From NCBI GenBank assembly GCA_025449115.1, contig JAHLKC010000056.1:62001-126000 (forward strand): DNA of 64,000 nucleotides. The letters are read 5' to 3'. How positions within the stretch are numbered: position 1 is the first letter of the stretch; every line of letters starts with the position of its first letter. The notes under the pieces are model-generated. The model was not told where the DNA came from and ran no database searches. It saw nothing but the letters and a program-made list of their open reading frames with translations. Below, piece after piece: positions 45,599-56,609 of this stretch. A program made the position numbers and the translations under genes. This stretch comes from Chytridium lagenaria. Taxonomy: Eukaryota; Chytridiomycota; Chytridiomycetes; Chytridiales; Chytridiaceae.

Positions 45599-48500
45599 AT
45601 GCCGACACAATGGTCATCGCAAGCCTGGAGATACGCCTGGAGATACGCCGAGGCGAAGCCTGATGACAGCAACGGTTACTTCACGTCAGAATCCCTTGAA
45701 AACCCCTTCCCCGAGCCCACCCGTACTCCCAGAAGCACATTTTGGGCAGACCCTCGCACTGCCGACCCCAACGCATTTACCCTGTTCCCACACCTCTTCA
45801 ACCCCTACCTTTCTCGAACCATCATCAAAGACCACCTCAATCGCTGCTCCCTCTGCGGAGGTCGAAATCACTCCACACCATGCGTCATCACAGCGACAGA
45901 TGGATCGCTCAAGTACTTGAAACTTCTTCGCGCCTTTCGAATTGCGCAGGAGAATATGGGAATGGAAGAGCGGGAATGGGAGGAGAATGATAGGGCTGTG
46001 GAATTTAGGATCAGGTTCTTTGAAACTGCGTTGAGTAATTTGGGGGTTTGTGTGGGAGGCGGGAGGGAGGTGGGAGTTTTGACGGGTGTAGAGGTAGTTG
46101 AGGAAGTGGTTGGATTGGATAGGGACGGGGCAAGGGATGAGGGGAGAGAGGGGAGGGGGAAGAGGAGGAGGGAGGTGGGAGGTTGGACGGGTGTAGAGGT
46201 AGTTGAGGAAGTGGTTGGATTGGATAGGGACGGGGCAAGGGATGAGGGGAGAGAGGGGAGGGGGAAGAGGAGGAGGGAGGTGGGAGGTTGGACGGGTGTA
46301 GAGGTAGTTGAGGAAGTGGTTGGATTGGATAGGGACGGGGCAAGGGATGGGGGAAGAGAGGGGAGGGGGAAGAGGAGGAGGGAGAAAGATGGATTGTTGC
46401 AGGCAGAATGGAATGATACAGACGTTGACGGATTTGATATTGAGAATGGTATTACTTCAGGCCGTCGGCGTGACGAAGAGCAGCCCTCAACTGGATTCCG
46501 AACGTCACGACGAAGAAGAAGTCCCGGACTCGGAAATGCAAGAACCGTATGAAGAACTCGAAGAACCAGAAAGCCAATCCCATCTCGAGGCAGAGTATCC
46601 AGTCCAACATCTTCGTCAACCCGAAGAGTTTATTGAAGTTGATGACACTGAAACTATAATGTCATCCTGCGACACAGAGTTTCCGCTTTACAACGGTACC
46701 GGTCCCCGTCTTCGCGACCGTATCTGGATTGAATTGGAGCTTAAAAAGATAGGGAACTGGGCACCTAAGAATTCAGAGTATTTGACTGAGGAAGAGGAGA
46801 CTCATTACGCTGCTCTAGCCGAGGCAGAATGCAACTTAAATGCTCTGAAAGCAAACGCCGTACGTCTAAGTCCGGATAACTCAAAAACAGGGTCAAGTTT
46901 CTGGGTTGGACGTGGGATTTCCTCATTACAAGGGTGGACATCCTCGGTTTCGGGATTTGAAGTGGATGCGGAGGGAGGAGGATCGTGTGATGAAATGGCA
47001 GCCTGCACTGAGGGAATATAAAAATATGAGGGGGAATGGAGCTATTCGATTGCACCACATGATAAAGCTTTTGGAGGAGGAGAAGGAAAAGGACGGGGAG
47101 TCTTATGAGATAAATGACAATGACAGGATTTTGGAATTAGAGAACCAGCAGAATACTTTGGATGATGGGAGGCAGAGGGGATGTCGAGAGCTGGATTCAA
47201 GGTTTCCGTTCTATAACGGTCATCATCCTCGGTTCGACGATGTACATTGGATTGTGAGAGAACTTGACATGGTTCGAGAATGGGAAGTTCCTGGCGATGC
47301 TCTTGGTGATTATGAGGCTGCGCGTTCCACGGCAGAGGCGCGGCTCATAGAATTGATGAAAACATTTTCACCGGGTGAAGGCTCCTCACTTTTGGAAAAT
47401 GCATCCGCTCTCCAATTCCGTGACGACGGTCTTGACGTCGAGTTTCCGTACTACGAGAGGGACGCTCCGCGATTTAGAGACTTGGAATGGGTCTTCGCTG
47501 AATTTGAACGCGTGGAACGGTGGGAGGGTGACGCGACTGATGATGCCGAGATGGAGGCGATGAGGGAGCAGCAGAGTGTTGCTATGAGGCGGTTGAAGAG
47601 AAGAATGAAGTGGTTGGAGGATAGGAGGGATGATGAGGGTCGGAACCGGAACAAGGATGTGTATGACGTCGAGGCGGAGGATTCGGATACAGTGGAGGAA
47701 GAGGTGGGGGAAGAGGAGAATGCGAGACCATATTCACCTGATTATGTGGACTCTCGGAATGATGACGAAAACATCTTCAGAGAAGAGCATGGGACTCACC
47801 GAAATTCTCTGAAACGTCGATTTATCGAAGCCGATGAAGAAGAAGAGGAGTGTTTAACATATGAAACTCAAGATGTTGAAGAAATTCAGCGTCATCGTGA
47901 ACGTGAAAAAGATGCCAGAGAAAGGCGTCAGCGGACGATTCAGACGGAGGAGGGACCATGCAAGGTTTTGGGTTCTGAGGAGGGTTCGGAGTCGTCTAGA
48001 AGAAGGCAAAGGCGGAAGAAGGATTCTTTCTTTCATGATGATGAGATGGCAGGAAGTGAGGTTGATGTGCGTGCTGTTACCCCGGACGTGAGGGAGGCGA
48101 AGAGGCAATTGATGGCGCAGAGGGAGCTTGAGGTGAGATTTGGCCTCACGACATTCTGTCTTCTTTTTACCGTACTTTCTTCTTTATTCTCACGCTGAAG
48201 CCACTTTAGTCACATCCTTTTATGCAAGATATTAGCCCTTACCAAGAACACATTACTCAATTCTCCTCCCCCATTACCAGCCCCCACGCACCGCTCCCAC
48301 CGCACATCTTACCGTCATAACGTTATCAATCACGATGACATTGAAGACGACGAAGAAAACCTCACCGTCGGTCCCTCCCCAGGTCCCGCTGGACAATCTA
48401 CGTCATACCCCTTATGCCATGGTACCGTTTCTACGCGTTCGACCCCAAAGAAGCCACAAAAACTTGTCCGGGTCGAGTATGAGGATGAGGATGATTTGGA

Positions 48501-48624
48501 TGCTGAGGATGAGGGAGAGGTTAGGAGAAAGAGTTCGAGAAGCGGATCGGATTCAACAAAGATGGAGTATGTTGGGATTTGGGTTCGAAGTTTGCCGCCT
48601 ACTTCACAGTTTTTGACCCTGTAA
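45599..48624 (+). CDS. Protein with four copies of an unrecognised W/F-P-x-Y repeat and a CCHC-like knuckle
   Basis: The ATG at 45599 (M-P-T-Q-W-S-S-Q-A-W) begins a protein with an early knuckle-like C-S-L-C-G-G-R-N-H-S-T-P-C (CX2CX4HX3C). A 35-residue tandem repeat follows at 46060-46390. Then come four copies of a motif: D-T-E-F-P-L-Y-N-G-T-G-P-R (46665), D-V-G-F-P-H-Y-K-G-G-H-P-R-F (46906), D-S-R-F-P-F-Y-N-G-H-H-P-R-F (47192) and D-V-E-F-P-Y-Y-E-R-D-A-P-R-F (47432). Each is followed by R-D-x-x-W, a Glu-rich helix and a second Trp about 12 residues on. Next is a charged region (47640-48130), an intron to about 48275 (CATTACCAG) and an acidic/basic tail (V-E-Y-E-D-E-D-D-L-D) to the stop at 48624. 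Frame changes near 46470 and 46903 are needed. It may bind nucleic acid or partner proteins; this is not known. Confidence 0.55.
46060..46390. repeat. 105-bp coding minisatellite, about three copies
   Basis: GACGGGTGTAGAGGTAG recurs at 46081, 46186 and 46291, an exact 105-base period. The units are almost identical and code 35 residues each (W-T-G-V-E-V-V-E-E-V-V-G-L-D, then R-E-G-R-G-K-R-R-R). Confidence 0.9.
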
Positions 48625-49108
48625 CTGCAATGTCGTCTTTTGCGCATGTTTTTTCTTTCTTTAGTTTTGGTCTTGCGCTTCAAACAGCTTTTTTTTGTAT
48701 ATTGCAAACCTTTTTGTTTTATGATGTTTGGTCCATATTCCATCGCAATATATAGTCCGTTCCCGCTTTTCTCCGACCGTATAACCATGAGGATATTAAA
48801 ACGACAGCAGAACCGTGACCATAAAAGAGCGAGCTTGAACCAAAAAAAAAAAATAAAAATAAAAAACCAACAGTTCCCCAACCAACGCGTCCTATAAATG
48901 ACGCGAGAAAAACCATGTAGGCGCAAAGAAACGCGAGAGGCTGATCCCAGAGCCCCGCGGCGCAAAGCGCGGCACGGGACTCGGATCTCGCCTCCCCTAC
49001 CCGCACCCGCGTTGCGCCTACCCCACCCCAACGCGGATGCGAACGCGCCGCACAACACCGCGCCTGACCTCCGACACCCCGGCGCGCACGCAAGCCTGCA
49101 GTGCTGTG
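48625..49108. other. Intergenic; ends in a GC-rich segment at the palindrome edge
   Basis: 48625-48900 is AT-rich 3' spacer. From about 48901 to 49108 the composition turns sharply GC-rich, with CG-rich words such as GCGGCGCAAAGCGCGGCAC. That resembles the base composition of DIRS-2 at 60.5-64 kb more than the local genes. I could not align it to a named part of that element. It stops exactly where the LTR begins (TGTGAGAT at 49109). Confidence 0.4.
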
Positions 49109-50058
49109 TGTGAGATTATTGGATAACCTCACCGAGAGGCATGAATGCGTCGCTTATATAGACGTCGTGCCCTTATTCTTATTTTGTTGTTCCCGTTCCA
49201 TTCTTTTCCCTCTCGGGGTTTTTCATAGTTTTTCCCCATAGATACGAGAGAGGTTTTTATAGAAGGAAGGGCGGTCGACGTGGTATGCCAACTTATGACA
49301 TGCTACCACGTTGGTCGAGATGCCTGTTGTTGTTATTTGATTCCCCTTTATGTATTGTTTTATTATTTGTAGAAAGTTGAATAGATTTACGTGCACCTCT
49401 GTAGTCCTGGATTGATCCCACCCATACATCCAGGCATGGCTGCCCTTGGGCCATGCTTTCTTCATTCTTCTGTTATTCAATATTGTGTTATTTAGTTGTA
49501 CCTGCGGGCGCTCGGGGATTACGCCGCTGGGGAGACTACACCTTGAACCAAGACACTTGAGTCTAAGAAGGCCTGAGCCCTGGATAGACGCCTCTGTGGC
49601 ATGATTCCTTCGAAGGTTTGGGTAGTATAACCACCTCTGTTCTTTTCTCGATTGCGATGACTGGCTATCTAGTTGCCTGTGAGTGGGAGTGCGGCATGAG
49701 CAGGGCCTTAGGTAGAAGAGATCAGATGAGAACATGTTAAAACGGCTTATTGCGGCGATTACGAGGCCTTGTACACTACTAGGAGCGGGATGGACTCCCT
49801 CCTTGACGACCCTTCCACTCTGGCGCGTTGGATCTCCGCCTGAGTATCTTTTTCCTTCCTTTTTCCTTCCTTTCTTTCATATGATTAGTTTTAGAGCAGA
49901 ACCACAGCAACTTAAATCCCCGCTGTCACTAAAGGCAGAATAGGGCTTGACTCTTGATCTAGGAGTACTTCCTAGACGCTAGTCTTGTCACCTATTATGT
50001 GGTTCTCTACCTCTGTATGCCGGGGCTTAGCAGAGGGGGCCATAGAGAGAACTTCACA
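49109..50058 (+). repeat. LTR copy 1 (950 bp)
   Basis: TGTGAGATT...AACTTCACA. Nearly identical to LTR copy 4 (59520-60468, inverted). It contains a TATATA-like CTTATATAG near 49155. Confidence 0.8.
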
Positions 50059-52987
50059 GATGGGGGCCCAACCTTAATATGGTGGTTTCGGTTTCTTCTA
50101 CTAATCATATTTTATTGATCTTTATATCATATGAAAGCTACGAGTCGGGGCGTCATTTGCGCTATCGTCCCACGTCTCTACCGTATACAGTCGTCGAGAG
50201 ATCGCGGTTTTTGTGTTGTGAGTTATACATTTGTTTGCAACCACCCCTTGTCAAAACGTGTGTAACGACACCCAGTGAAGGCCTCCTAGGAGGCATGAGG
50301 GATGTTGTTGCAAAAGCTAGACTCACTTTGATCCATTGACGACCCCTGCTGGCAGGGTAGTCGTAGGATCTTGTTGACATGCGAGGGTTTCGACCTAAGC
50401 ACATTAAGGGCCTCTGTCATGGAGGCCTGGCATTGGGTAGTCTTTATGGCACCCCGCCACCTTTGTCAACACTGGACTACCATCCAGTACCCTAGAACGC
50501 TCTCAGCGTTTTTTGTGGCTTTTAGGAGCCTTTTAGTGTATTAGATCTTACTTTTAAGTGAGATCTATATGCTTTTATCACTTCGACGCTTTTTCGATTG
50601 CGCGTTTCGCACTCATTTTTATTACTATAATTATGAAACTTTACAGGGATGTAGTGCGTAGTACTACGCAAACAGTGGTAAAATATGGTAACGTTTGCGC
50701 CCCTATTGGTCTTGTAATCGTTAAGGAGGCAGTCTTTATTTACAGTTGTATGAGTCCTGGACTTTCACTTTTACCAAACCAGGTTACACAAAATTGGTAA
50801 TGTTAACAACAATCCCCAGGGTCCAGAGGTTATGATCTTTATGCCTGTGATCTTGACAACCGCTGCTCCCCAGAAGTAAAACCTTAGTGATTCCGATAGC
50901 TATCGTCCAGAAGAGCCGGAAAGTCTTTTGAAATAAGTTTTAAAACAGTGTTTCGACTTTTTATGAAGAAGAGAATTTTGTCAAATCTTCGAAATAGGAT
51001 TTCGACTTCAATCCCCAAGTCATTCATACCAGATTCGCCAAATAATTCGAAGATGTAGAAATACTTTGGAAAGTCTTGGGTTTCTTCTGATTAATTTATT
51101 ATTGACGACGAACTTGCCGTTTTACTACTTCGTTAATTTTTATCGCGATTTTTACTTGAAAATTTCCATACACGTAGCCCTCAATGAGGGCATCATTTTT
51201 ATATAGGTCGCGTCATCTTGCGACGCACCGTTCCAGACTTATAACGTTTTGAAAAACTTCGGCATTGGACTTCAGCATTTTTGCTTGACAAATTTGTTAA
51301 TTTCTTAACACACAAATGTTTCGGGTCACCACATCCAATTAGTTGTTGCTAATATAATAACACGGTTATACCTGCCGATAATTATGTATGCAATCTATCT
51401 TACTTATGCACAGCGCAACCCTTTGCTCACTGTTTAAACCGGGTCACTTTTGTGATTTGAATATAACAAAGCAAATCATGGCCTCATGGTATATGCTTAG
51501 GAAGGTGCCACCGTTGCCTTCTTTCATAATATGCACTAGCTAATGGTAGAATATAATGCTTCTTATTGAAACATTGACGATCACATCAACTTGATATAAT
51601 TTTTGACACAGAAATGATAGCGCATCTGCATTTTTTATTATAAAAATGCTTTGATTATGGAGCTCAATTGAACCGGGGCGTTCAACAAAGAGGGCTTCAC
51701 TGATTAAGGAAACTGAATCCTCTATTAACTTATTGTACTTACACTGCTGGTAGTGTTAGTCAATGTTGCAATTATAGGTGTTGTATTAACCTATATCAAC
51801 AAAGCTTTATGTCTCATGTATCTTGCAATGCGTGAACGTCAACATATTATGGCTAGGCCATTCATTTTGTTGGACACGCTTTGCCGCGTATTCCTCACCC
51901 TCCCACCCTTATGTGGATATATGTGTGTTTGCTTTAAGAGTGGGTGAACTGTTGGAGAGTCATATTCTCGTTTGAGAATCTGAGTCAACTTATGTCATCT
52001 GCAGATAATATGTAAAGACATAGGGATTATGTTTCGTGTTAATGATGCCTTGATATTGGTTTTAATAACATTAGAATGCCTTACAAGATAACAGAAGTGC
52101 CATAAACAAACGTTGAATACTAACGTATGCTTAACGCGCAATGAGCAGAGATGTGGAGTAGAATAAGTTTGATTATGTATACACGTCAGTTAAACTTCTT
52201 GAAGTAGTTTAAAGATGATTTATCACAACAAATTCGTTCTAGTTTGAGAGTTTTCTTTCAAGCGTAAAGTGCGTTACGTGAAGATAGGATCTGAGGATGA
52301 GCCTATTTTATTGTATAAGTATATTAGTTGTTATATTTTGAGCAGAAGTTTTGATACTTTGTTGTGTTGAAATAATAATTACGTGACTTATCATGATAAT
52401 TACGTGAATTATCGCGTTAATATATTTGTTTACTTACTTGATTAATGTAATAGTTGCTATAAGTAGCTCTGTTAATACAGTAGTCCTGATATAGACTCAA
52501 GAAGAAGTTGCTATTGCAACTTTGGCCCATACCACAACACTTGGTTGCTATAACACGAGATTCCTTCCGATAGTTAGAGATTATTGGAATGGCGTGCCAA
52601 GACAAATGTTAAAGAGTTCTTGAACAATTAGCCATGTTGATAAGCACGGCATACCTAAACGCGAGAAATTAGAAACTCGCTATACAGACGCAAGTGATAA
52701 TGCTGGTTCCAAGAGTTGTCCAGCACAGCGTCAGAAGAAGTCATAGTTCCAGACCCAGAGGTAGAACTTGACGATAGGGTTAATGTGAGTGATGACATTA
52801 ACGGTGATATGGACTCACAGATTGAATCCAATAGAACTTGTCTCCACGTGAAGACACGGAAAAAGCTAAGCATGATGATGTACCCTTAGCTTTAGAAGAC
52901 TTTGTATTCACTACACTTCTAGTCAATATAGATATATATATTTTATCGTAAAAACTCACAGGGACTTTGTTCTCAAGTGTGGGTGCA
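50059..52987. other. Interior of the LTR-type element, left copy, non-coding
   Basis: 2.93 kb of AT-rich sequence with short frames only. Just inside LTR 1 is GATGGGGGCCCAACC, and just before LTR 2 is TCTCAAGTGTGGGTGCA. Neither is a clear primer-binding site or polypurine tract, so the transcription direction is unresolved. It is mirrored at 56610-59519. Confidence 0.6.
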
Positions 52988-53899
52988 TGTGAGATTATTG
53001 GATAACCTCACCGAGAGGCATGAATGCGTCGTTATATAGACGTCGTGCCCTTATTCTTATTTTGTTGTTCCCGTTCATTCTTTTCCTCTCGGGGTTTTTC
53101 ATAGTTTTTCCCATAGATACGAGAGAGGTTTTATAGAAGGAAGGGCGGTCGACGTGGTATGCCAACTTATGACATGCTACCACGTTGGTCGAGAGCTGTT
53201 GTTGTTATTTGATTCCCTTTATGTATTGTTTTATTATTTGTAGAAAGTTGAATAGATTTACGTGCACCTCTGTAGTCTGGATTGATCCCACCATAATCCA
53301 GGCATGGCTGCCTTTGGGCCATGCTTTCTTCATTCTTCTGTTATTCAATATTGTGTTATTTAGTTGTACTGGGGCGTCGGGGATTACGCGTGGGGGAGAC
53401 TACACCTTGAACCAGACACTTGAGTCTAAGAAGGCTGAGCCTGGATAGACGCTCTGTGGCATGATTCCTTCGAAGGTTTGGGTAGTATAACATCTGTTCT
53501 TTTCTTGATTGGATGATGGCTATCTAGTTGCCTGTGAGTGGGAGTGCGGCTGAGCAGGGCTTAGGTAGAAGAGATCAGATGAGAAACATGTTAAAACGGC
53601 TTATTGCGGCGATTACGAGGCTGTACACTACTAGGAGCGGGATGGACTCCCTCCTTGATGACCCTTCCACTCTGGCGGTTGGATCCGCCTGAGTACTTTT
53701 TCCTTCCTTTTTCCTTCTTTCTTTCATATGATTAGTTTTAGAGAGAACCACAGCAACTTAAATCCCGCTGTCACTAAAGCAGAATAGGGCTTGACTCTTG
53801 ATCTAGGAGTACTCTAGACGCTAGTCTTGTCACTATTATGTGGTTCTCTACCTCTGTATGCCGGGGCTTAGCAGAGGGGGCCATAGAGAGAACTTCACA
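52988..53899 (+). repeat. LTR copy 2 (912 bp, many one-base losses)
   Basis: It matches LTR 1 along its whole length but is 38 bases shorter. The losses are mostly single bases from runs (for example TTCCATT to TTCATT and TTCCCTC to TTCCTC). Confidence 0.8.
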
Positions 53900-54409
53900 C
53901 TTGGGATTATTCCTTGTGGACTTTAACGTCGGGGGCGGTAGCTGACACGGGGTGGGCTAAGGCGCAATTGCAGCGCTGGTTTGTGATTTGTGGCGGGGGA
54001 GTCTAGTTTTCGCAGTGCCAGCACGACGCATTACCTGTACGAGGGTGGGGGTTGAATGACTTGATGATATGGGGCCGCTGGACTTCGGAGGCTTTCTACT
54101 GGTACCTCCGGACACGCCCTGAGTTTACTATGTCACTGTACCGCCGGAACCCTGGCGGGTCTGGGCGGGGGCCCACAGGACGTGCCGGGCTGGGTTGTCG
54201 CGTCGCATGCTTGCGCGCGTTTTTGCCGCACCGCATGCTTGCGGTTGGCCGGGTCCGCGTCGCATGGCTTGCGCGCAATGTTTTTGCCGCACTGGAAGAA
54301 TTACATTATTCACATGGCCTATGGCTCATAGGGACATTTTGTCAAAGTCCGTTGATTCCTTATATCCCGCGTTGACGCGTATATTTACGCGTCATATTGA
54401 ATCCTCCCT
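53900..54409 (+). pseudogene. DIRS-2 recombinase 3' part, inverted duplicate in the left arm
   Basis: Starts with CTTG immediately after LTR 2. It codes, in frames linked by one-base shifts, S-S-F-R (position of the H-x-x-R box), L-Y-E-G-G, then L-N-D-L-M-I-W-G-R-W-T-S-E-A-F-Y-W-Y-L-R. The G-R-W plus Y-x-Y pattern is the C-terminal catalytic signature of DIRS-type tyrosine recombinases. After it, at about 54195-54300, come imperfect repeats of GCATG(G)CTTGCGCGC..TTTTTGCCGCAC. It is the better-preserved of the two copies; the other is at 55198-55707. Confidence 0.65.
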
Positions 54410-55197
54410 TCTTTCCCACCATCCCTCCCTACCTAGCTTTGACTAGGGGTAGGGGAGAAGAGTAAAGGAGTTGCTCCAGCAGAGCAAGTCCACAGAGCAC
54501 CTAGGACAGGATGTACTCCTGAATCTAAGTGATGTTGTTGTTGTTTGCGATGGTGTGGGTGATGATCGCGAGATTCTGCTTATTTAAGGAGAAGGGAACG
54601 TGTTTAGTATCTTCATTATCGACTTACCTTGCTTCTAAACCAATTTCAGCACTAGATCGTCTCCAGGCGATCGGGATGGCTATAAGTCTCCATGCCACCC
54701 TACTATGGCACCTTTGGAACATGGGCTCTCGTTTGCCTCTCAGAGCTTAGAACAGGGTAACCTCACTCATTGCTGCCATTAGCGCCTGATATCAGTCAGA
54801 GAGCACCAGAGGTGGACTATAGCTGACCAAGCGTTGACTAAAGGACACTGTGAATGAGGAGGGATTCCATCACAGCCTTCCATCTCAAACGCTGGATTGC
54901 AGCTTCACCAGTGGTAAGGAGGCAGAGGGGTCGACTGTCATCCAACTAAGAGTGAAGGGAGATCACGCCGCGAGGCCACGCGCGTGGTGATAGAGGATAG
55001 GGGATCAACTCAATATCAACTACTTAATCAACAGGTACAAATTAAATCAAGAAATCTCTCATATTAAAGTAATACACAAAATACAAATAAATAATAGACA
55101 CAACATACGCACACACACATAAACGGCACATATGCGCGCACCTTCTTCAATAAAAACCCTATAAACGTGGGGAAAAACTATATATAAAAAATCCAGA
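54410..55197. other. Loop of the palindrome, unique sequence
   Basis: 788 bases present once. The left part has a short frame at 54529-54750 without a domain. The right part becomes AT-rich and, near 55165-55200, shares GTGGGGAAAAACTAT with the LTR (ATGGGGAAAAACTAT near 60338) in a similar surrounding order, suggesting a diverged LTR relative. No gene is supported. Confidence 0.45.
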
Positions 55198-55707
55198 GGG
55201 AAAGAAGGGAGATTCAATATGACGCGTAAATATACGCGTCAACGCGGATATAACGGAACTCAACGGACTTTGACAAAATGTCCTATGAGCCATAGGCCAT
55301 GTGAATAATGTAATTCTTCACAGTGCGGCAAAAACATTGCGCGCAAGCATGCGACGCGGCACCCGCCAACACGCAAGCATGCGGTGCGGCAAAAACGCGC
55401 GCAAGCATGCGACGCGACAACCCAGCCCGGCACGTCCTGTGGGCCCCCGCCCAGACCCCCAGGGTTCCGGCGGTACATACATAGTAAACTCAGGGCGTGT
55501 CCGGAGGTACCAGTAGAAAGCCTCCGAAGTCCAGCGGCCCATATCATCAAGTCATTCAACCCCCACCCCTCGTACAGTAATGCTCGTGCTGGCACTGCGA
55601 AAACTAGACTCCCCCGCCACAAATCACAACCAGCGCTGCAATTGCGCCTTAGCCCACCCCGTGTCAGCTACCGCCCCCACGTTAAAGTCCACAAGGAATA
55701 ATCCAAG
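55198..55707 (-). pseudogene. DIRS-2 recombinase 3' part, right-arm copy
   Basis: Minus-strand continuation of DIRS-2 across the LTR-element insertion. Joined to the part ending at 60469 it restores reading through the CTTG target site. It shows L-Y-E-G-W-G-L-N-D-L-M-I-W and the Trp/Tyr region of the recombinase, with more one-base losses than the left-arm copy. Confidence 0.6.
55704..55707. other. Target-site duplication CAAG, inner copy
   Basis: CAAG directly before TGTGAAGTT of LTR copy 3. It is matched by CAAG at 60469-60472 directly after LTR copy 4. Confidence 0.65.
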
Positions 55708-56609
55708 TGTGAAGTTCTCTCTATGGCCCCCTCTGCTAAGCCCCGGCATACAGAGGTAGAGAACCACATAATAGGTGACAAGACTAGCGTCTAGGAGTAC
55801 TCCTAGATCAAGAGTCAAGCCTATTCTGCCTTTAGTGACAGCGGGATTAAGTTGCTGTGGTTCTGCTCTAAAACTAATCATATGAAAGAAAGGAAGGAAA
55901 AGGAAGGAAAAAGTATCAGCGAGATCCAACGCCCAGAGTGGAAGGGTCATCAGGAGGAGTCCATCCCGCTCCTAGTAGTGTACAAGCCTCGTAATCGCCG
56001 CAATAAGCCGTTTTAACATTTCTCATCTGATCTCTTCTACCAAGGCCCTGCTCATGCCCACTCCCACTCACAGCAACTGATAGCCAGTCATCGCATCAAG
56101 AAAAGAACAAGTGTTATACTACCCAAACCTTCGAAGGATCATGCCACAGAGCGTCTATCCAGGGCTCAGGCCTTCTTAACTCAAGTGTCTTGGTTCAAGT
56201 GTATCTCCCCCAGCGGCGTAATCCCGAGCGCCGCAGTACAACTAAATAACACAATATTGAATAACAGAAGAATGAAGAAAGCATGGCCCAAGGCAGCCAT
56301 GCTGATGTAGGTGGGATCAATCCAGGATACAGAGGTGCACGTAAATTATTCAACTTTCTACAATAATAAAACAATACATAAAGGGAATCAAATAACAACA
56401 ACAGGCATCTGACCAACGTGTAGCATCATAAGTTGGCATACCACGTCGACCGCCCTTCCTTCTATAAAAACTCTCTCTATCTATGGGGAAAAACTATGAA
56501 AACCCCGAGAGGGAAAAGAATGAACGGGAACAACAAATAAGAATAAGGGCACGACGTCTATATAAGCGACGCATTCATGCCTCTCGGTGAGGTATCCAAT
56601 AATCTCACA
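55708..56609 (-). repeat. LTR copy 3 (902 bp, many one-base losses)
   Basis: Inverted copy of LTR 2 in the right arm. It is 47 bases shorter than LTR 4, mainly through single-base losses. Confidence 0.8.

Larger units (their letters stand above)
49109..53899 (+). mobile_element. LTR-type element without coding capacity, left-arm copy
   Basis: Two direct repeats of 950 and 912 bases (49109-50058 and 52988-53899), each starting TGTGAGATT and ending AACTTCACA (TG...CA with short inverted ends), flank a 2.93-kb AT-rich interior. The interior (50059-52987) has no frame above 80 codons and no gag, protease, RT or integrase motif. It therefore resembles a large non-autonomous (LARD-like) element. 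The flanks differ: CTGTG on the left, CTTGG on the right, so no target duplication is present for this copy. The strand label is arbitrary. Confidence 0.7.

Noticed and set aside
48330..49132. Minus-strand frames of 242 and 137 codons over the GC-rich edge at 48.9-49.1 kb as a recombinase end
   Set aside because: I tried to read this as the missing DIRS-2 3' end, but the real continuation is at 55707-55198. No catalytic box is present here.
49223..49735. 170-codon frame in LTR copies 1 and 4 (mirror at 59843-60355), identical in translation
   Set aside because: Identity reflects the recent duplication. It lies wholly inside an LTR, is destroyed in LTRs 2 and 3, and has no recognisable domain.
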